This document shows, one piece after another, positions 50,248 to 58,658 of a stretch of DNA of 64,000 nt; the first letter of the stretch is position 1, and each line of letters opens with the position of its first letter. The notes beneath the pieces were generated by a model. The model worked only from the letters and a program-made list of their open reading frames with translations, made no database searches and was not told the origin of the DNA. The position numbers were made by a program, and so were the translations under genes. The stretch lies in the NCBI RefSeq assembly GCF_014645835.1, contig NZ_BMMM01000003.1, forward strand, positions 124,001 through 188,000, in the 5' to 3' direction. This DNA comes from Streptomyces albiflavescens. GTDB taxonomy: Bacteria; Actinomycetota; Actinomycetes; Streptomycetales; Streptomycetaceae.

Positions 50248-51051
50248 ATGGACGGCGTACTGAAACGGGAGCGGGTCCGCGACTTCCTGCTCGGACTCGT
50301 CGAGGACCGCGGGCCCGGCGCGGCCATTCCCTCCGAGCGCACGCTCTGCGCCGAACTCGGCGTCTCGCGGCCCACGTTGCGTGCCGCCGTCGACGAACTC
50401 GTCGCCACCGGGCTACTGGTGCGCGAACACGGGCGGGGCATGTTCGTGGCCCCCGCGAAGATCACCCAGGAGATCGTTCCGGACCGGCAGACGGCGAGTG
50501 TGCCGCTCGCCACCGGCAGCTGGTCGAGCCGCGTGCTGGAGCTGGCGACCATCCGCGCGGGCGCCAGGATCGGCCGTAAGCTGCGGATGTCGCCCGCCGC
50601 CGAGCTGGTCTACATCGCGCGGCTGCGGCTGGTCGACGGTTCCCCCATGGCGATCGAGCATCTGCACATCCCGGCCGCGCTGGTGCCCTCACTCACCCCG
50701 GCCGAGCTGGAGGCCGGGGACCTCTACGCCCATTTGCGGGAACACCACCAGGTCCATGTCCACGAGGCGACCCAGTCGATCGAACCGACCGTCGTCAGCG
50801 AGGCCGAGGCCAAGGTCCTGGGCGTCCCGGTCCTCTCCCCCGCGCTGTTGATCGAACGCCTGACCACGGACACCTCCGACCGCCCGGTGGAGTACGTCCA
50901 CTCCCTCTACCGGGGCGACCGCTACCGCATCGTCTCGCGGCTGTCACTGGGCGCGCACCACGGCCGTTCGGCCCGGGACGCGCCCGAGGACTTCGCCCAG
51001 GGCATCCCCGACATCTCGCGGACCGCCGCACTGTGGGGCACCGTGGAATGA
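50248..51051 (+). CDS. GntR/HutC-family regulator, DasR-like
   Basis: A 267-residue regulator. The winged helix shows SERTLCAELGVSRPTLRAAV and VREHGRGMFVAPAKITQEI; the UTRA ligand domain follows with AELVYIARLRLVDGSPMAIE and RPVEYVHSLYRGDRYRIVSR, the end of which closely matches the DasR pattern. DasR-type proteins bind aminosugar phosphates and control chitin and N-acetylglucosamine genes. Adjacent GH20 and dre-like sites fit a local aminosugar repressor, but this is a paralogue rather than DasR itself: the N-terminus lacks the DasR leader and the C-terminus is extended. Confidence 0.85.
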   Translation: MDGVLKRERVRDFLLGLVEDRGPGAAIPSERTLCAELGVSRPTLRAAVDELVATGLLVREHGRGMFVAPAKITQEIVPDRQTASVPLATGSWSSRVLELATIRAGARIGRKLRMSPAAELVYIARLRLVDGSPMAIEHLHIPAALVPSLTPAELEAGDLYAHLREHHQVHVHEATQSIEPTVVSEAEAKVLGVPVLSPALLIERLTTDTSDRPVEYVHSLYRGDRYRIVSRLSLGAHHGRSARDAPEDFAQGIPDISRTAALWGTVE

Positions 51052-51089
51052 CGCGTGGCACACCCGCCACGGCGGAGAGGAGTACCCGC

Positions 51090-51305
51090 ATGTCCGAGAA
51101 CACGTACCGGGTCACCGAGATCGTCGGCACCTCCCACGAGGGCGTCGACCAGGCGATTCGCAACGGCATCACGCGCGCCTCGCAGACTCTGCGCAATCTG
51201 GACTGGTTCGAGGTCACGCAGGTCAGGGGGCAGATCGAGAACGGGCAGATCGAGCACTACCAGGTCGGCCTGAAGGTCGGCTTCCGGCTGGAAGAGGGCG
51301 ACTGA
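51090..51305 (+). CDS. Dodecin
   Basis: A 71-residue flavin-storage protein. The whole dodecin fold is visible: NTYRVTEIVGTSHEGVDQAI, ITRASQTLRNLDWFEVTQVR (with the flavin-stacking Trp) and IEHYQVGLKVGFRLEEG. Dodecins form hollow dodecamers that bind flavins. The ATG at 51090 follows GGAGAGGAG at 51074-51082. It lies 38 bp after the GntR gene, possibly in the same transcript, and converges with the HAD gene. Confidence 0.95.
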   Translation: MSENTYRVTEIVGTSHEGVDQAIRNGITRASQTLRNLDWFEVTQVRGQIENGQIEHYQVGLKVGFRLEEGD

Positions 51306-51353
51306 CGACCCCCCAAGGGCCTGTCCAGCCCCTTCAGCGCCTTCGCGAGCCCC

Positions 51354-51845
51354 TCAGGTCCGGCCCTCCCGCTCCTGCGCGTCCTTGAGCGCCTCTGACG
51401 TGGCCGCCCAGCGCGCCCGCACGACCCTGAAGCCCGCCCGTTCCGCGCCCTCGCAGACGAGTTCGTCGTCGTCCACGAGGACGCGGATGTCACGGTCGCG
51501 GGCCAGTCGGCGGAGGATGTCCAGCTTGGTGTGCCGGGCGGGCCTGCGGTCGTCGTTGCGCCGCATGAAGATGCGCCCGCCGGGCAGCCCCTGTGCGGCC
51601 AGCCAGTCGACGGTGTCCCGGCGGCACCGCTCGGGGCGGCCGGTGAGGTAGACCACCTCGCACTCCTCCGCGCTCTTGCGCGCCAGCGCGATGCCCTCGG
51701 CCAGCGGTGGGTCCTTCGGCGCGGCCGCGAAGAACGCGTCCCAGTCCCGCGGTTTCCGTTCCAGGAACCGCTGTCGGTGCGCGGTGTCCGCGAGTGTGCC
51801 GTCCAGGTCGAACACGGCGAGTGGTCTGCTGCTCTTCTCCTTCAC
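51354..51845 (-). CDS. HAD-family phosphatase, polynucleotide kinase 3'-phosphatase-like
   Basis: A 163-residue HAD phosphatase: motif I AVFDLDGTLADTAHRQRFL, motif II VVYLTGRPERCRR, motif III Lys in HTKLDILRRL and motif IV RVLVDDDELVCEGAERAGF. The arrangement and the KPRDWDAFFAAAPKDPPLAE segment resemble the phosphatase domain of T4 polynucleotide kinase; no kinase domain is present. GTG 51845 (VKEKSSRP) is chosen as it directly precedes motif I; the frame extends to 51917 without conserved content. Substrate unknown. Confidence 0.83.
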   Translation of the reverse strand: MKEKSSRPLAVFDLDGTLADTAHRQRFLERKPRDWDAFFAAAPKDPPLAEGIALARKSAEECEVVYLTGRPERCRRDTVDWLAAQGLPGGRIFMRRNDDRRPARHTKLDILRRLARDRDIRVLVDDDELVCEGAERAGFRVVRARWAATSEALKDAQEREGRT

Positions 51846-52159
51846 GCGGACCACCCTAAACAGGGGCGCGGACACCCTGCGCGCCGCGACAGTCGAACCC
51901 CGCGTGAACACCTCCAACTTCCGTCTCGTCAGGCTCTGTTCACACCACCCAGCAAGCCCTTACCGTAATGCCTCGCACAGCATGTCGTACAGCATTCGGT
52001 ATTTCGAACAAAGGCAGGGTGGTGGGGGGACACCACCGCCCCGGCTTTCGGGCATGCGGAGGTCTTCGTGTACCCCCTCGACCGAGGTCGCTTCCTCGCC
52101 GCCTCGGCATGCCGGAAGTTGCCGCGCCTGCCGAGTGAACGATCCAAGGAGAGCCGCAC
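51846..52159. other. Intergenic region before the secreted GH43 genes
   Basis: 314 bp without a recognisable gene. The part nearest the GH43 gene must hold its promoter; an AT-richer patch with ATTCGGTATTTCGAACAA (51994-52011) and a run of G (about 52020-52030) are the only notable features. AAGGAG at 52145-52150 is the ribosome binding site of the next gene. Confidence 0.5.
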
Positions 52160-53563
52160 ATGATCGCACCAGGCACACCGTCACACCCCCCACGGCCGTC
52201 CCGCCGGAGCCTGCTCCGCGCGATGGTCGCCCTGCCCGCCACCGCCCTCGTCCTCGGTGAGCTGCCCGGACTGCTCGGCACCGCCGCGGCCGCGGCACCT
52301 GCCAAGGGCACTGCCACCCGCTACACCATCGTGCCGTTCCTCAACAGCAACGACGGCACGGTCAACGTCTACGAGTCGGACGACGCCACGGACTTCCGGC
52401 TGCTGAAGGCATCCGCGTACACGCCACCCAGCAACCGGATCCGCGACGCCAGCGTGTTCAAGCACACGGACGGCTACTACTACATCACCTACACCACGCA
52501 CACCTGGCAGGACGTCAGCACCACCATCGGCTTCGCGCGCAGCTCCGACCGGGTCAACTGGACCTTCCTGTACGACTACACGGTCCCGATCGCGGGCCTC
52601 TCCCGCTCATGGGCGCCCGAGTGGTTCGTGGACAGCGACGGCAGCGTCAACATCATCGTGTCCTGCTCGGTCACCAGCAACGAGTGGATCTTCACGCCTT
52701 ATCTGCTGAAGGCCACCAACTCGGCGCTCACCGCATGGAGTTCGCCGGTTGCGCTGTCCGGAATCGGCGCCAACCACATCGACACGTTCATCGTGAAGAC
52801 CGGGTCGACGTACCACGCGTTCACGAAGAACGAGACGACGAAGTACATCGAGTACGCGACCGCCTCCAGCCTCACCGGTTCGTACACCATCCAGCGGACC
52901 GGCGACTGGGCGGGCTGGGGCGGCACCCGTGAGGGCCCGGCCCTCATCCAGCTCGACAACGGCGGCTGGCGGATCTTCTTCGACGGCTACGGCGACGGCA
53001 GTTACTACTACAGCGACAGCTACGACACCTTCGCCACCTGGAGCGCCCCGAAGAAGCTGCCGGGCATCTCCGGCACCGCGCGCCACTTCACCGTCATCAA
53101 GGAGACGGTTTCCGGCGGGGCAAGCCTGTCGACCGGCGTCACCCGCTCCTTCCAGTCGGGCAACTACCCCACCCGCTACTGGCAGGAGCAGTCCGCGCTG
53201 CTCAACCTGCCCGTGGTGAGCGGCTCCAGCAGCAGCGCGGAGAAGCAGGCGTCCACCTTCACCGTCGTGGCGGGTCTCGCCGACGCCAATGGCTACTCCT
53301 TCCGGGACGCGGCCGGCAACTACCTGCGGCACTACGACTTCCGTGCCCGCTTCGACGCCCATGCCGGTACGTCGACGTTCGCCAAGGACGCCACGTACAT
53401 CGCCCGGACCGGCACGGCGAGCGGTTCGGTCCGCCTGGAGTCGTACAACTACCCGGGCTACTACCTGCGCCACTACAACTACCAGCTCCGCGTGGACGCC
53501 GCGGACGGCACCGACCTCTTCCGCCGGGACGGATCCTTCGTCCCCGTCACGGCCTGGGCATGA
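52160..53563 (+). CDS. Secreted GH43-like enzyme with AbfB (CBM42-like) domain
   Basis: A 467-residue exported enzyme. The N-terminus is a Tat signal (RRSLLRAMVALPATALVLGE, then Ala-rich cleavage region). A five-blade propeller follows (about 50-310) with GH43 acidic positions in RIRDASVFKH, NHIDTFIVK and TREGPALIQL. The C-terminal about 140 residues form an AbfB beta-trefoil (SYNYPGYYLRHYNYQLRVDA repeats), which binds arabinose side chains. It probably attacks arabinan or arabinoxylan outside the cell. Its stop is followed 29 bp later by a paralogue, so the two form an operon. Confidence 0.87.
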   Translation: MIAPGTPSHPPRPSRRSLLRAMVALPATALVLGELPGLLGTAAAAAPAKGTATRYTIVPFLNSNDGTVNVYESDDATDFRLLKASAYTPPSNRIRDASVFKHTDGYYYITYTTHTWQDVSTTIGFARSSDRVNWTFLYDYTVPIAGLSRSWAPEWFVDSDGSVNIIVSCSVTSNEWIFTPYLLKATNSALTAWSSPVALSGIGANHIDTFIVKTGSTYHAFTKNETTKYIEYATASSLTGSYTIQRTGDWAGWGGTREGPALIQLDNGGWRIFFDGYGDGSYYYSDSYDTFATWSAPKKLPGISGTARHFTVIKETVSGGASLSTGVTRSFQSGNYPTRYWQEQSALLNLPVVSGSSSSAEKQASTFTVVAGLADANGYSFRDAAGNYLRHYDFRARFDAHAGTSTFAKDATYIARTGTASGSVRLESYNYPGYYLRHYNYQLRVDAADGTDLFRRDGSFVPVTAWA

Positions 53564-53592
53564 CCGCCACCCGCCAGAGAGAAGGAGATCCG

Positions 53593-54978
53593 ATGAGCGA
53601 CCGATCCGGCCCGCCGGGGCCCTCCCGCCGGGGTGTGTTGGGGGCGATGGCCGCCCTCACCGCCGGCTTGACACTCGGTGCCCCGTCCGCCCGTGCCGCG
53701 ACGGGAACCTCGTACGTGATGGGCTACTTCACGGAGTCGCCGAACGGCAACGGCTCCGACTACGGCCTTCATCTGGCCGTCAGCACGGACTCACTCCAGT
53801 GGACCCCGCTGAACCAGAACAACCCCGTCGTGACCCCGACCGGAGGCACCGGCGGCCTGCGCGACCCGTTCATCCTGCGCAAGCAGGACGGCACGTTCGT
53901 GGTGCTCGCCACCGACCTCAAGGGCACCGACTGGAGTCTGCAGAGCCAGTACATCCATGTCTGGGACTCGACCGACCTCCGCACCTTCACCAACTACCGC
54001 CGGTTGAAGCTGCACGACATGGCCACGCACAGCTGGGCACCCGAGGCGTTCTGGGACGCGGGCCGCGGCCGGTACGGGATCATCTACTCGGCCGTCAACT
54101 CCAGCGGCCACGACGTGATCATGGTCAACTACACCACCGACTTCGTGACGGCGTCGGCCGCACAGGTCTTCTTCGACCCCGGCTACGACGTGATCGACGG
54201 CGACCTGGCCGTGGGCGTCAACGGCATGAACTACCTGTACTTCAAGAAGGACCAGACGCTGGTGGGCGCCAGGTCCGCCTCACTGGACCCGGGCAGCTTC
54301 ACCGTGTTCAGCACGCCGGTCTCGCACGGCGGCACGGAGGCCCCGATCCTCGTGAAGTCCCAGACGTCGAGCGCCTGGTACCTGTGGGGAGACACCTACA
54401 CGCCCAACGGCGTCTTCTACGCCTGGCAGAGCACCGATCTCGCCGCCGGCACCTGGACCGCGGTCGACCAACGCCTCTACACGCAGCCGCTCAACTCCAA
54501 GCACGCCGCCATCCAGGCGATCACGACGACCGAGTACAACAACCTCCTCGCGAAGTGGGGCGCCCCCGCCTGGAACCGGCTCAAGTCGTACAACTACCCG
54601 GCGCGTTACGTCCGCCACTCCAACTACGTCGGCAGGATCGACGAGTACCCCTTCGACCCGTACACCGACTCCGAGTGGAAGCTCGTACCGGGTCTGGCCG
54701 ACAGTGCGGGCGTGTCCTTCCAGTCGGTCAACTACCCGACCCGCTGTCTGCGGCACTACAACTACCAGCTGCAACTGGACGTCAACGACGGCACGTCGAC
54801 GTTCGCACAGGACGCCACGTTCTACCGGACGGCGGGTCTGGCCGACACCTCTTGGTCGTCCTTCCGCTCCTACAACAACCCGGACCGTTACATCAGGCAC
54901 GCAAACTACGTCCTGCGCATCGATCCCCTCTCCACCAGCACCGACAAGGCCGACGCCACGTTCTGGGTCGGCTACTGA
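53593..54978 (+). CDS. Secreted GH43-like enzyme with AbfB (CBM42-like) domain, second copy
   Basis: A 461-residue exported enzyme with Tat-type signal SRRGVLGAMAALTAGLTLGA. The catalytic propeller has the GH43 acids in GGLRDPFILRKQDGTFVVLA, DVIDGDLAVGVNG and GGTEAPILVKSQ. The C-terminal AbfB trefoil shows three similar units: SYNYPARYVRHSNYVGRID, SVNYPTRCLRHYNYQLQLD and SYNNPDRYIRHANYVLRID. ATG 53593 follows GAAGGAG; an upstream in-frame GTG or ATG near 53560 overlaps the previous stop. The two enzymes differ in the catalytic part, so they may cut different arabinosyl linkages. Confidence 0.88.
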   Translation: MSDRSGPPGPSRRGVLGAMAALTAGLTLGAPSARAATGTSYVMGYFTESPNGNGSDYGLHLAVSTDSLQWTPLNQNNPVVTPTGGTGGLRDPFILRKQDGTFVVLATDLKGTDWSLQSQYIHVWDSTDLRTFTNYRRLKLHDMATHSWAPEAFWDAGRGRYGIIYSAVNSSGHDVIMVNYTTDFVTASAAQVFFDPGYDVIDGDLAVGVNGMNYLYFKKDQTLVGARSASLDPGSFTVFSTPVSHGGTEAPILVKSQTSSAWYLWGDTYTPNGVFYAWQSTDLAAGTWTAVDQRLYTQPLNSKHAAIQAITTTEYNNLLAKWGAPAWNRLKSYNYPARYVRHSNYVGRIDEYPFDPYTDSEWKLVPGLADSAGVSFQSVNYPTRCLRHYNYQLQLDVNDGTSTFAQDATFYRTAGLADTSWSSFRSYNNPDRYIRHANYVLRIDPLSTSTDKADATFWVGY

Positions 54979-55006
54979 CCTCCCTCGCCCCCAGGAGACA
55001 CCCCCC

Positions 55007-56353
55007 ATGTCACCTCTCCGCAGAGTTCTCGCCTGTCTGGCAGCGGCAACGGCCGCTCTCGGCGGGCTCACGGTGAGCGCTCCCGCCGCGGCCGCCGCCG
55101 ACTCGGGCTCGTTCAGCGTGCTCAGCTACAACGTCGCCGGACTGCCGGAGTCGCTGTCCAGCGCCTCGACGCCGCGGGACACCAGCACCACCGAGATAGG
55201 CCGGCGCATCGCCCCGTACGACATCGTGAACGTCCAGGAGGACTTCAACTACCACGCGTATCTGTACTCCACGGACACCCACCCCTACCGCACCGCGACC
55301 AGCGGCGGCGCGGGCATCGGCAGCGGACTCAACACCGTCTCCAACTACGCCTGGGACGGTGACGACTTCGAGCGTGCCGGCTGGAACGACTGCCAGGTGG
55401 ACTCGGGCGACTGTCTGACCCCCAAGGGCTTCACCTTCATGCGCGAGCGCCTGGCCGAAGGCGTGTACGTGGACTTCTACAACCTCCACACCAACGCCGG
55501 CACCAACGACGGCGACCTGTCGGCTCGCGCGGCCAACCTCGCCCAGCTGACCTCGTTCATCGGCACCCACTCGGCCGGCAACGCCGTGGTGGTGATGGGT
55601 GACACCAACACCCGCTACACCCGCTCCGGCGACACCATCGCCGAGTTCGCCGCCGCGGGCGGCCTCACCGACGCCTGGGTCCAGCTCATCCGCGGCGGCA
55701 CCCCGCCCGCCAAGGGCAGCGACGCGCTGGTGTGCGACCAGACCGGGACCACCGTGCCCAACACCTGCGAGGTCGTCGACAAGGTCCTCTACCGCGGCAG
55801 CAAGCTGGTGACACTGAACGCGACCTCGTACAACAACGAGCACGCCAAGTTCCTGAACTCCGACGGGCTCATGCTCTCCGACCACGACCCGATCACGGTC
55901 GGCTTCACCTGGTCACGCAACTCGGCCTTCCAACTCAGCGACCAGTTCGGCGGCCCGCACGGGGACTACTTCAACGACATCGACAGCGTGCCGGCCGGCG
56001 GCCGGGCCACCACCGTCTCGCTGCGCAGCGGCTCGCGGGTCGACCAGATGGGGCTGACGCTGAGCAACGGCACGACGCTGACGCACGGGGGCACGGGCGG
56101 CAGCGCCTCGTCCCTCACCCTCGGCAGCGGCGAGTACGTCACCTCGGCGCAACTGTGCCAGGGCGTGAAGGACAGCCACACCCGGATCTTCTACGCGAAG
56201 TTCAGCACCAACCTGGGCCGCACGCTGGCGGGCGGCACGACGACGTCGGACTGTGTGACCCGCACCGCGCCGACCGGCCGGCAGATCGCCGGGTTCCACG
56301 GCCGCGCGGGCGACGAGGTCGACAAGATCGGCTTCATCTACACCCAGCGCTGA
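55007..56353 (+). CDS. Secreted endonuclease/exonuclease/phosphatase-fold enzyme with jacalin-like lectin domain
   Basis: A 448-residue secreted protein. An Ala-rich signal peptide (about 1-31) precedes an EEP-fold domain with FSVLSYNVAGLPE (Asn), DIVNVQEDFNYH (metal Glu), VDFYNLHTNAG, VVVMGDTNTRYT and LMLSDHDPITVGF (Asp-His). The C-terminal about 150 residues are a jacalin-like lectin with THGGTGGSASSLTLGSGEYV and IAGFHGRAGDEVDKIGFIY. EEP-fold secreted proteins include DNases and sphingomyelinases; the substrate is not clear. ATG 55007 follows AGGAGA. It lies 28 bp after the second GH43 gene, likely the same operon. Confidence 0.82.
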   Translation: MSPLRRVLACLAAATAALGGLTVSAPAAAAADSGSFSVLSYNVAGLPESLSSASTPRDTSTTEIGRRIAPYDIVNVQEDFNYHAYLYSTDTHPYRTATSGGAGIGSGLNTVSNYAWDGDDFERAGWNDCQVDSGDCLTPKGFTFMRERLAEGVYVDFYNLHTNAGTNDGDLSARAANLAQLTSFIGTHSAGNAVVVMGDTNTRYTRSGDTIAEFAAAGGLTDAWVQLIRGGTPPAKGSDALVCDQTGTTVPNTCEVVDKVLYRGSKLVTLNATSYNNEHAKFLNSDGLMLSDHDPITVGFTWSRNSAFQLSDQFGGPHGDYFNDIDSVPAGGRATTVSLRSGSRVDQMGLTLSNGTTLTHGGTGGSASSLTLGSGEYVTSAQLCQGVKDSHTRIFYAKFSTNLGRTLAGGTTTSDCVTRTAPTGRQIAGFHGRAGDEVDKIGFIYTQR

Positions 56354-56368
56354 CCCGACCACGTGAAA

Positions 56369-56408
56369 CCCGTGCCCCGCCGTGCCCAAGCACGCGGCAG
56401 GGCACGGG
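56369..56408 (+). terminator. Hairpin terminator after the secreted-enzyme operon
   Basis: CCCGTGCCC (56369-56377) pairs with GGGCACGGG (56400-56408), with additional imperfect inner pairing, 15 bp after the EEP gene stop. Confidence 0.65.
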
Positions 56409-56426
56409 ATCACATGCCCGGCTCGC

Positions 56427-56540
56427 CTACGAGGAGAGCCACTCGGTGGCGTTCAGCGCGAGCGCCGCGTTGGTGGCGCCGGTGTCGTTCCACCCGTCGT
56501 ACAGCGTGCTGTCAGATGAGCATTGCCAGTTGACGCGCCA
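56427..56540 (-). pseudogene. Possible C-terminal gene fragment, family not recognised
   Basis: A 37-codon open stretch bounded by stops, with a protein-like composition (NWQCSSDSTLYDGWND and NAALALNATEWLSS before the stop). It has no start or ribosome binding site and lies directly downstream of the sigma factor gene. It may be the end of a lost secreted protein. Confidence 0.3.
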
Positions 56541-56548
56541 TCAGTCCG

Positions 56549-57103
56549 TCAGGAGGATGCGTCGGCCAACCAGGGCCTGACCTGCCTGCGCGCCTCGTGC
56601 AGGCGGGACTTGAGCGTGCCGAGCGGGATGCCCACCCGCTCGGCCACCTCCACGTACTCCAACTGGCAGATGTCCCGGTAGACCAACGGCGCCACCAAAT
56701 GCGGATGTTCCCGCTCCAGGCGCTCCAGCGCCTCCAGGAGGTCGACCCGGGATCCGGCGATGACGCTCGTGGTGCGCGGATCGACATGCTGCGACGCGTC
56801 GATGACGACCGGCTGCTCGGCCGCGCGCCGCTTCAGCTCGCGGTACTTCTGGCGGGCGCAGTTGGCGACCACCGTGTACAGCCAGGTGCTGAAGCGGCTG
56901 CGACCCTCGAACGTGGTGATCTTCCGGGCCACCTGGAGGAGGACGTCCTGGGCCGCCTCCTCGGCGTCCTCGCGACAGGGCAGGAAGCGCCCGCAGCGCC
57001 GTACGACCTCGGGCTGGACCTTCTGGAGCAGCGCGTTCAGCGCCGCCCCGTCACCGGCGGCCGCGCTCAGAGCGAGCTCCTCGGTCTCCGCCGCGTCCTG
57101 CAC
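56549..57103 (-). CDS. ECF-type RNA polymerase sigma factor
   Basis: A 184-residue sigma factor. Region 2 shows EDAEEAAQDVLLQVARKITT and RFSTWLYTVVANCARQKYRE; region 4 shows LEYVEVAERVGIPLGTLKSR followed by LHEARRQVRPWL. No anti-sigma gene is adjacent. The GTG start at 57103 follows GAGGGGAG; the frame is open further upstream into the kinase promoter. It is divergent from a membrane Ser/Thr kinase 46 bp away, suggesting common control or signalling through the kinase. Confidence 0.93.
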   Translation of the reverse strand: MQDAAETEELALSAAAGDGAALNALLQKVQPEVVRRCGRFLPCREDAEEAAQDVLLQVARKITTFEGRSRFSTWLYTVVANCARQKYRELKRRAAEQPVVIDASQHVDPRTTSVIAGSRVDLLEALERLEREHPHLVAPLVYRDICQLEYVEVAERVGIPLGTLKSRLHEARRQVRPWLADASS

Positions 57104-57149
57104 TGGGTGCTCCCCTCGGTGTGGATCTGAGGCCAGGCATGATAGTCGC

Positions 57150-58535
57150 ATGCACTTCCTGGAGCGGATCGGCCGCTACCGTCTGGACCGGCGCCTGGGC
57201 GCGGGCGGCTTCGGCGTGGTCTGGCTCGCCCACGACGACGTGCTCGAGGCGGCCGTCGCGGTGAAGGTGCTGTCCGAGAACTGGGTCGACCACCTGGACA
57301 TCCGGGAGCGCTTCCTCTCCGAGGCGCGGCTGCTGCGCCGCGCCGACTCCAACCGGGTCGTCCAGGTGTACGACATCGGTGAACTGCCGGACGGCAGGCC
57401 GTACTTCGTCATGGAGTACGCCGACGGGGGCACCCTCGCCGACCGGGTCGAGGCCGGACCCCTGCCCGTGGCCGAAGCCCTGCGGCTGACGGCCCTCGCG
57501 GCCCGGGGAGCCGCCGCTCTGCACGAGGCCGGCATCGTGCACCGGGACATCAAGCCGTCCAACGTGCTGCTGCGCACCTCGCCCGGCGGAGGCGACCGGG
57601 TGCTCCTCGCGGACCTCGGTCTCGCCAAGAGCCTGGCCCAGGCGTCCGGGCTCACCATGGCGGCGGGTTCCGCGGGCTACACGCCGCCCGAACAGGCCGA
57701 ACCCGGGTCCGGGATCGACGCGCGGGCCGACGTGTACAGCCTGGGCGCCCTCGGCTACCACCTGGTCACCGGCTCGGTCCCCGGCCCGCCCGGCAAGGTC
57801 GTACGGCCCGACCGGCTCCGTACCGACCTGGCCCCCGACGTCCAGCGGGCGTTGCTGCGTGCCATGGAACCCGACCGGGAGCGGCGCTGGCCCACGGCGG
57901 CCGGTTTCGCCGCTGAACTGGAGCGACTGGCCGAACCCGGCGCGGCCCTGCCATCCCCTCGGCCCCCTCGGCCCCGGCGGCGGGCGTTGATCATGGTGCT
58001 GGCCGCCGCCGTGGTGGCCGGCGTCGTGGGCGTCACCGCCGCGATCGTGACGGGCGGGGCCGCCGCGAAGACCGTCCGGGTCGAGGACAGCACCGGCCGG
58101 GTCACGGCCGAGGTGCCCGCCGCGTGGAGCCACCAGCTTCGCGACTCCGGATGGAGTCCGCGCACCCTGGGTCTGAAGGACACGAAGGAACCCGGTCTGG
58201 CGGTCGCGGACGACCTCTCGAAGTGGCAGGACCTCGGCTCGCGCGTCAACGGAGCCTTCATCGGCCTGAGCGAGCACGGCGACGTCACGGCCGAGGTCCG
58301 CGCGATCGCGCACACCGGATGCCACTACGACGGCAGCCGCACCTACAACGGCGCGCACTGGCACGGTCTGATACGGACCTGGAACGGCTGCCCGGGCGGC
58401 GACGGCTCCCTCACGGAGGCAGGGCTCACTCCGGCGGGCGGCGCCGAGCAGCCTCAGGTGTACGTACAGATCCGCCAGAAGGGCGGCAGTGACGCTACCG
58501 ATCTCGTTCTCGGTTCGGTACGCGTGGGAGGCTGA
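57150..58535 (+). CDS. Transmembrane Ser/Thr protein kinase (PknB type)
   Basis: A 461-residue kinase. The cytoplasmic kinase domain has Gly loop LGAGGFGVVW, Lys39 in VAVKVL, catalytic HRDIKPSN (131-138), the metal Asp in ADLGLAK (DLG instead of DFG) and AGSAGYTPPEQAE. A Pro/Arg-rich linker leads to one membrane segment (about 280-302) and an external domain of about 155 residues with two Cys in HTGCHYDG and WNGCPGGDG, without PASTA repeats. The external part resembles a small sensor of unknown ligand. It is divergent from an ECF sigma gene; only 46 bp separate the starts. Confidence 0.92.
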   Translation: MHFLERIGRYRLDRRLGAGGFGVVWLAHDDVLEAAVAVKVLSENWVDHLDIRERFLSEARLLRRADSNRVVQVYDIGELPDGRPYFVMEYADGGTLADRVEAGPLPVAEALRLTALAARGAAALHEAGIVHRDIKPSNVLLRTSPGGGDRVLLADLGLAKSLAQASGLTMAAGSAGYTPPEQAEPGSGIDARADVYSLGALGYHLVTGSVPGPPGKVVRPDRLRTDLAPDVQRALLRAMEPDRERRWPTAAGFAAELERLAEPGAALPSPRPPRPRRRALIMVLAAAVVAGVVGVTAAIVTGGAAAKTVRVEDSTGRVTAEVPAAWSHQLRDSGWSPRTLGLKDTKEPGLAVADDLSKWQDLGSRVNGAFIGLSEHGDVTAEVRAIAHTGCHYDGSRTYNGAHWHGLIRTWNGCPGGDGSLTEAGLTPAGGAEQPQVYVQIRQKGGSDATDLVLGSVRVGG

Positions 58536-58658
58536 CGGAACTCCTCCGCCGGTTCCGTGAACTTTTCTCCGTCCCGGTGCATCGGAGAGTGATGACGGGG
58601 CACAACGCGCCGTGCGCACGCGTCTGGGCACGTGCGGTGATTCTCAAGGAGTGGTGAC

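Noticed and set aside
51994..52011. ATTCGGTATTTCGAACAA, similar at 15 of 18 bases to a stretch at 62794-62811
   Set aside because: The second copy lies inside the coding part of the sigma-lectin gene and neither is a dyad, so a shared regulatory motif is not supported.
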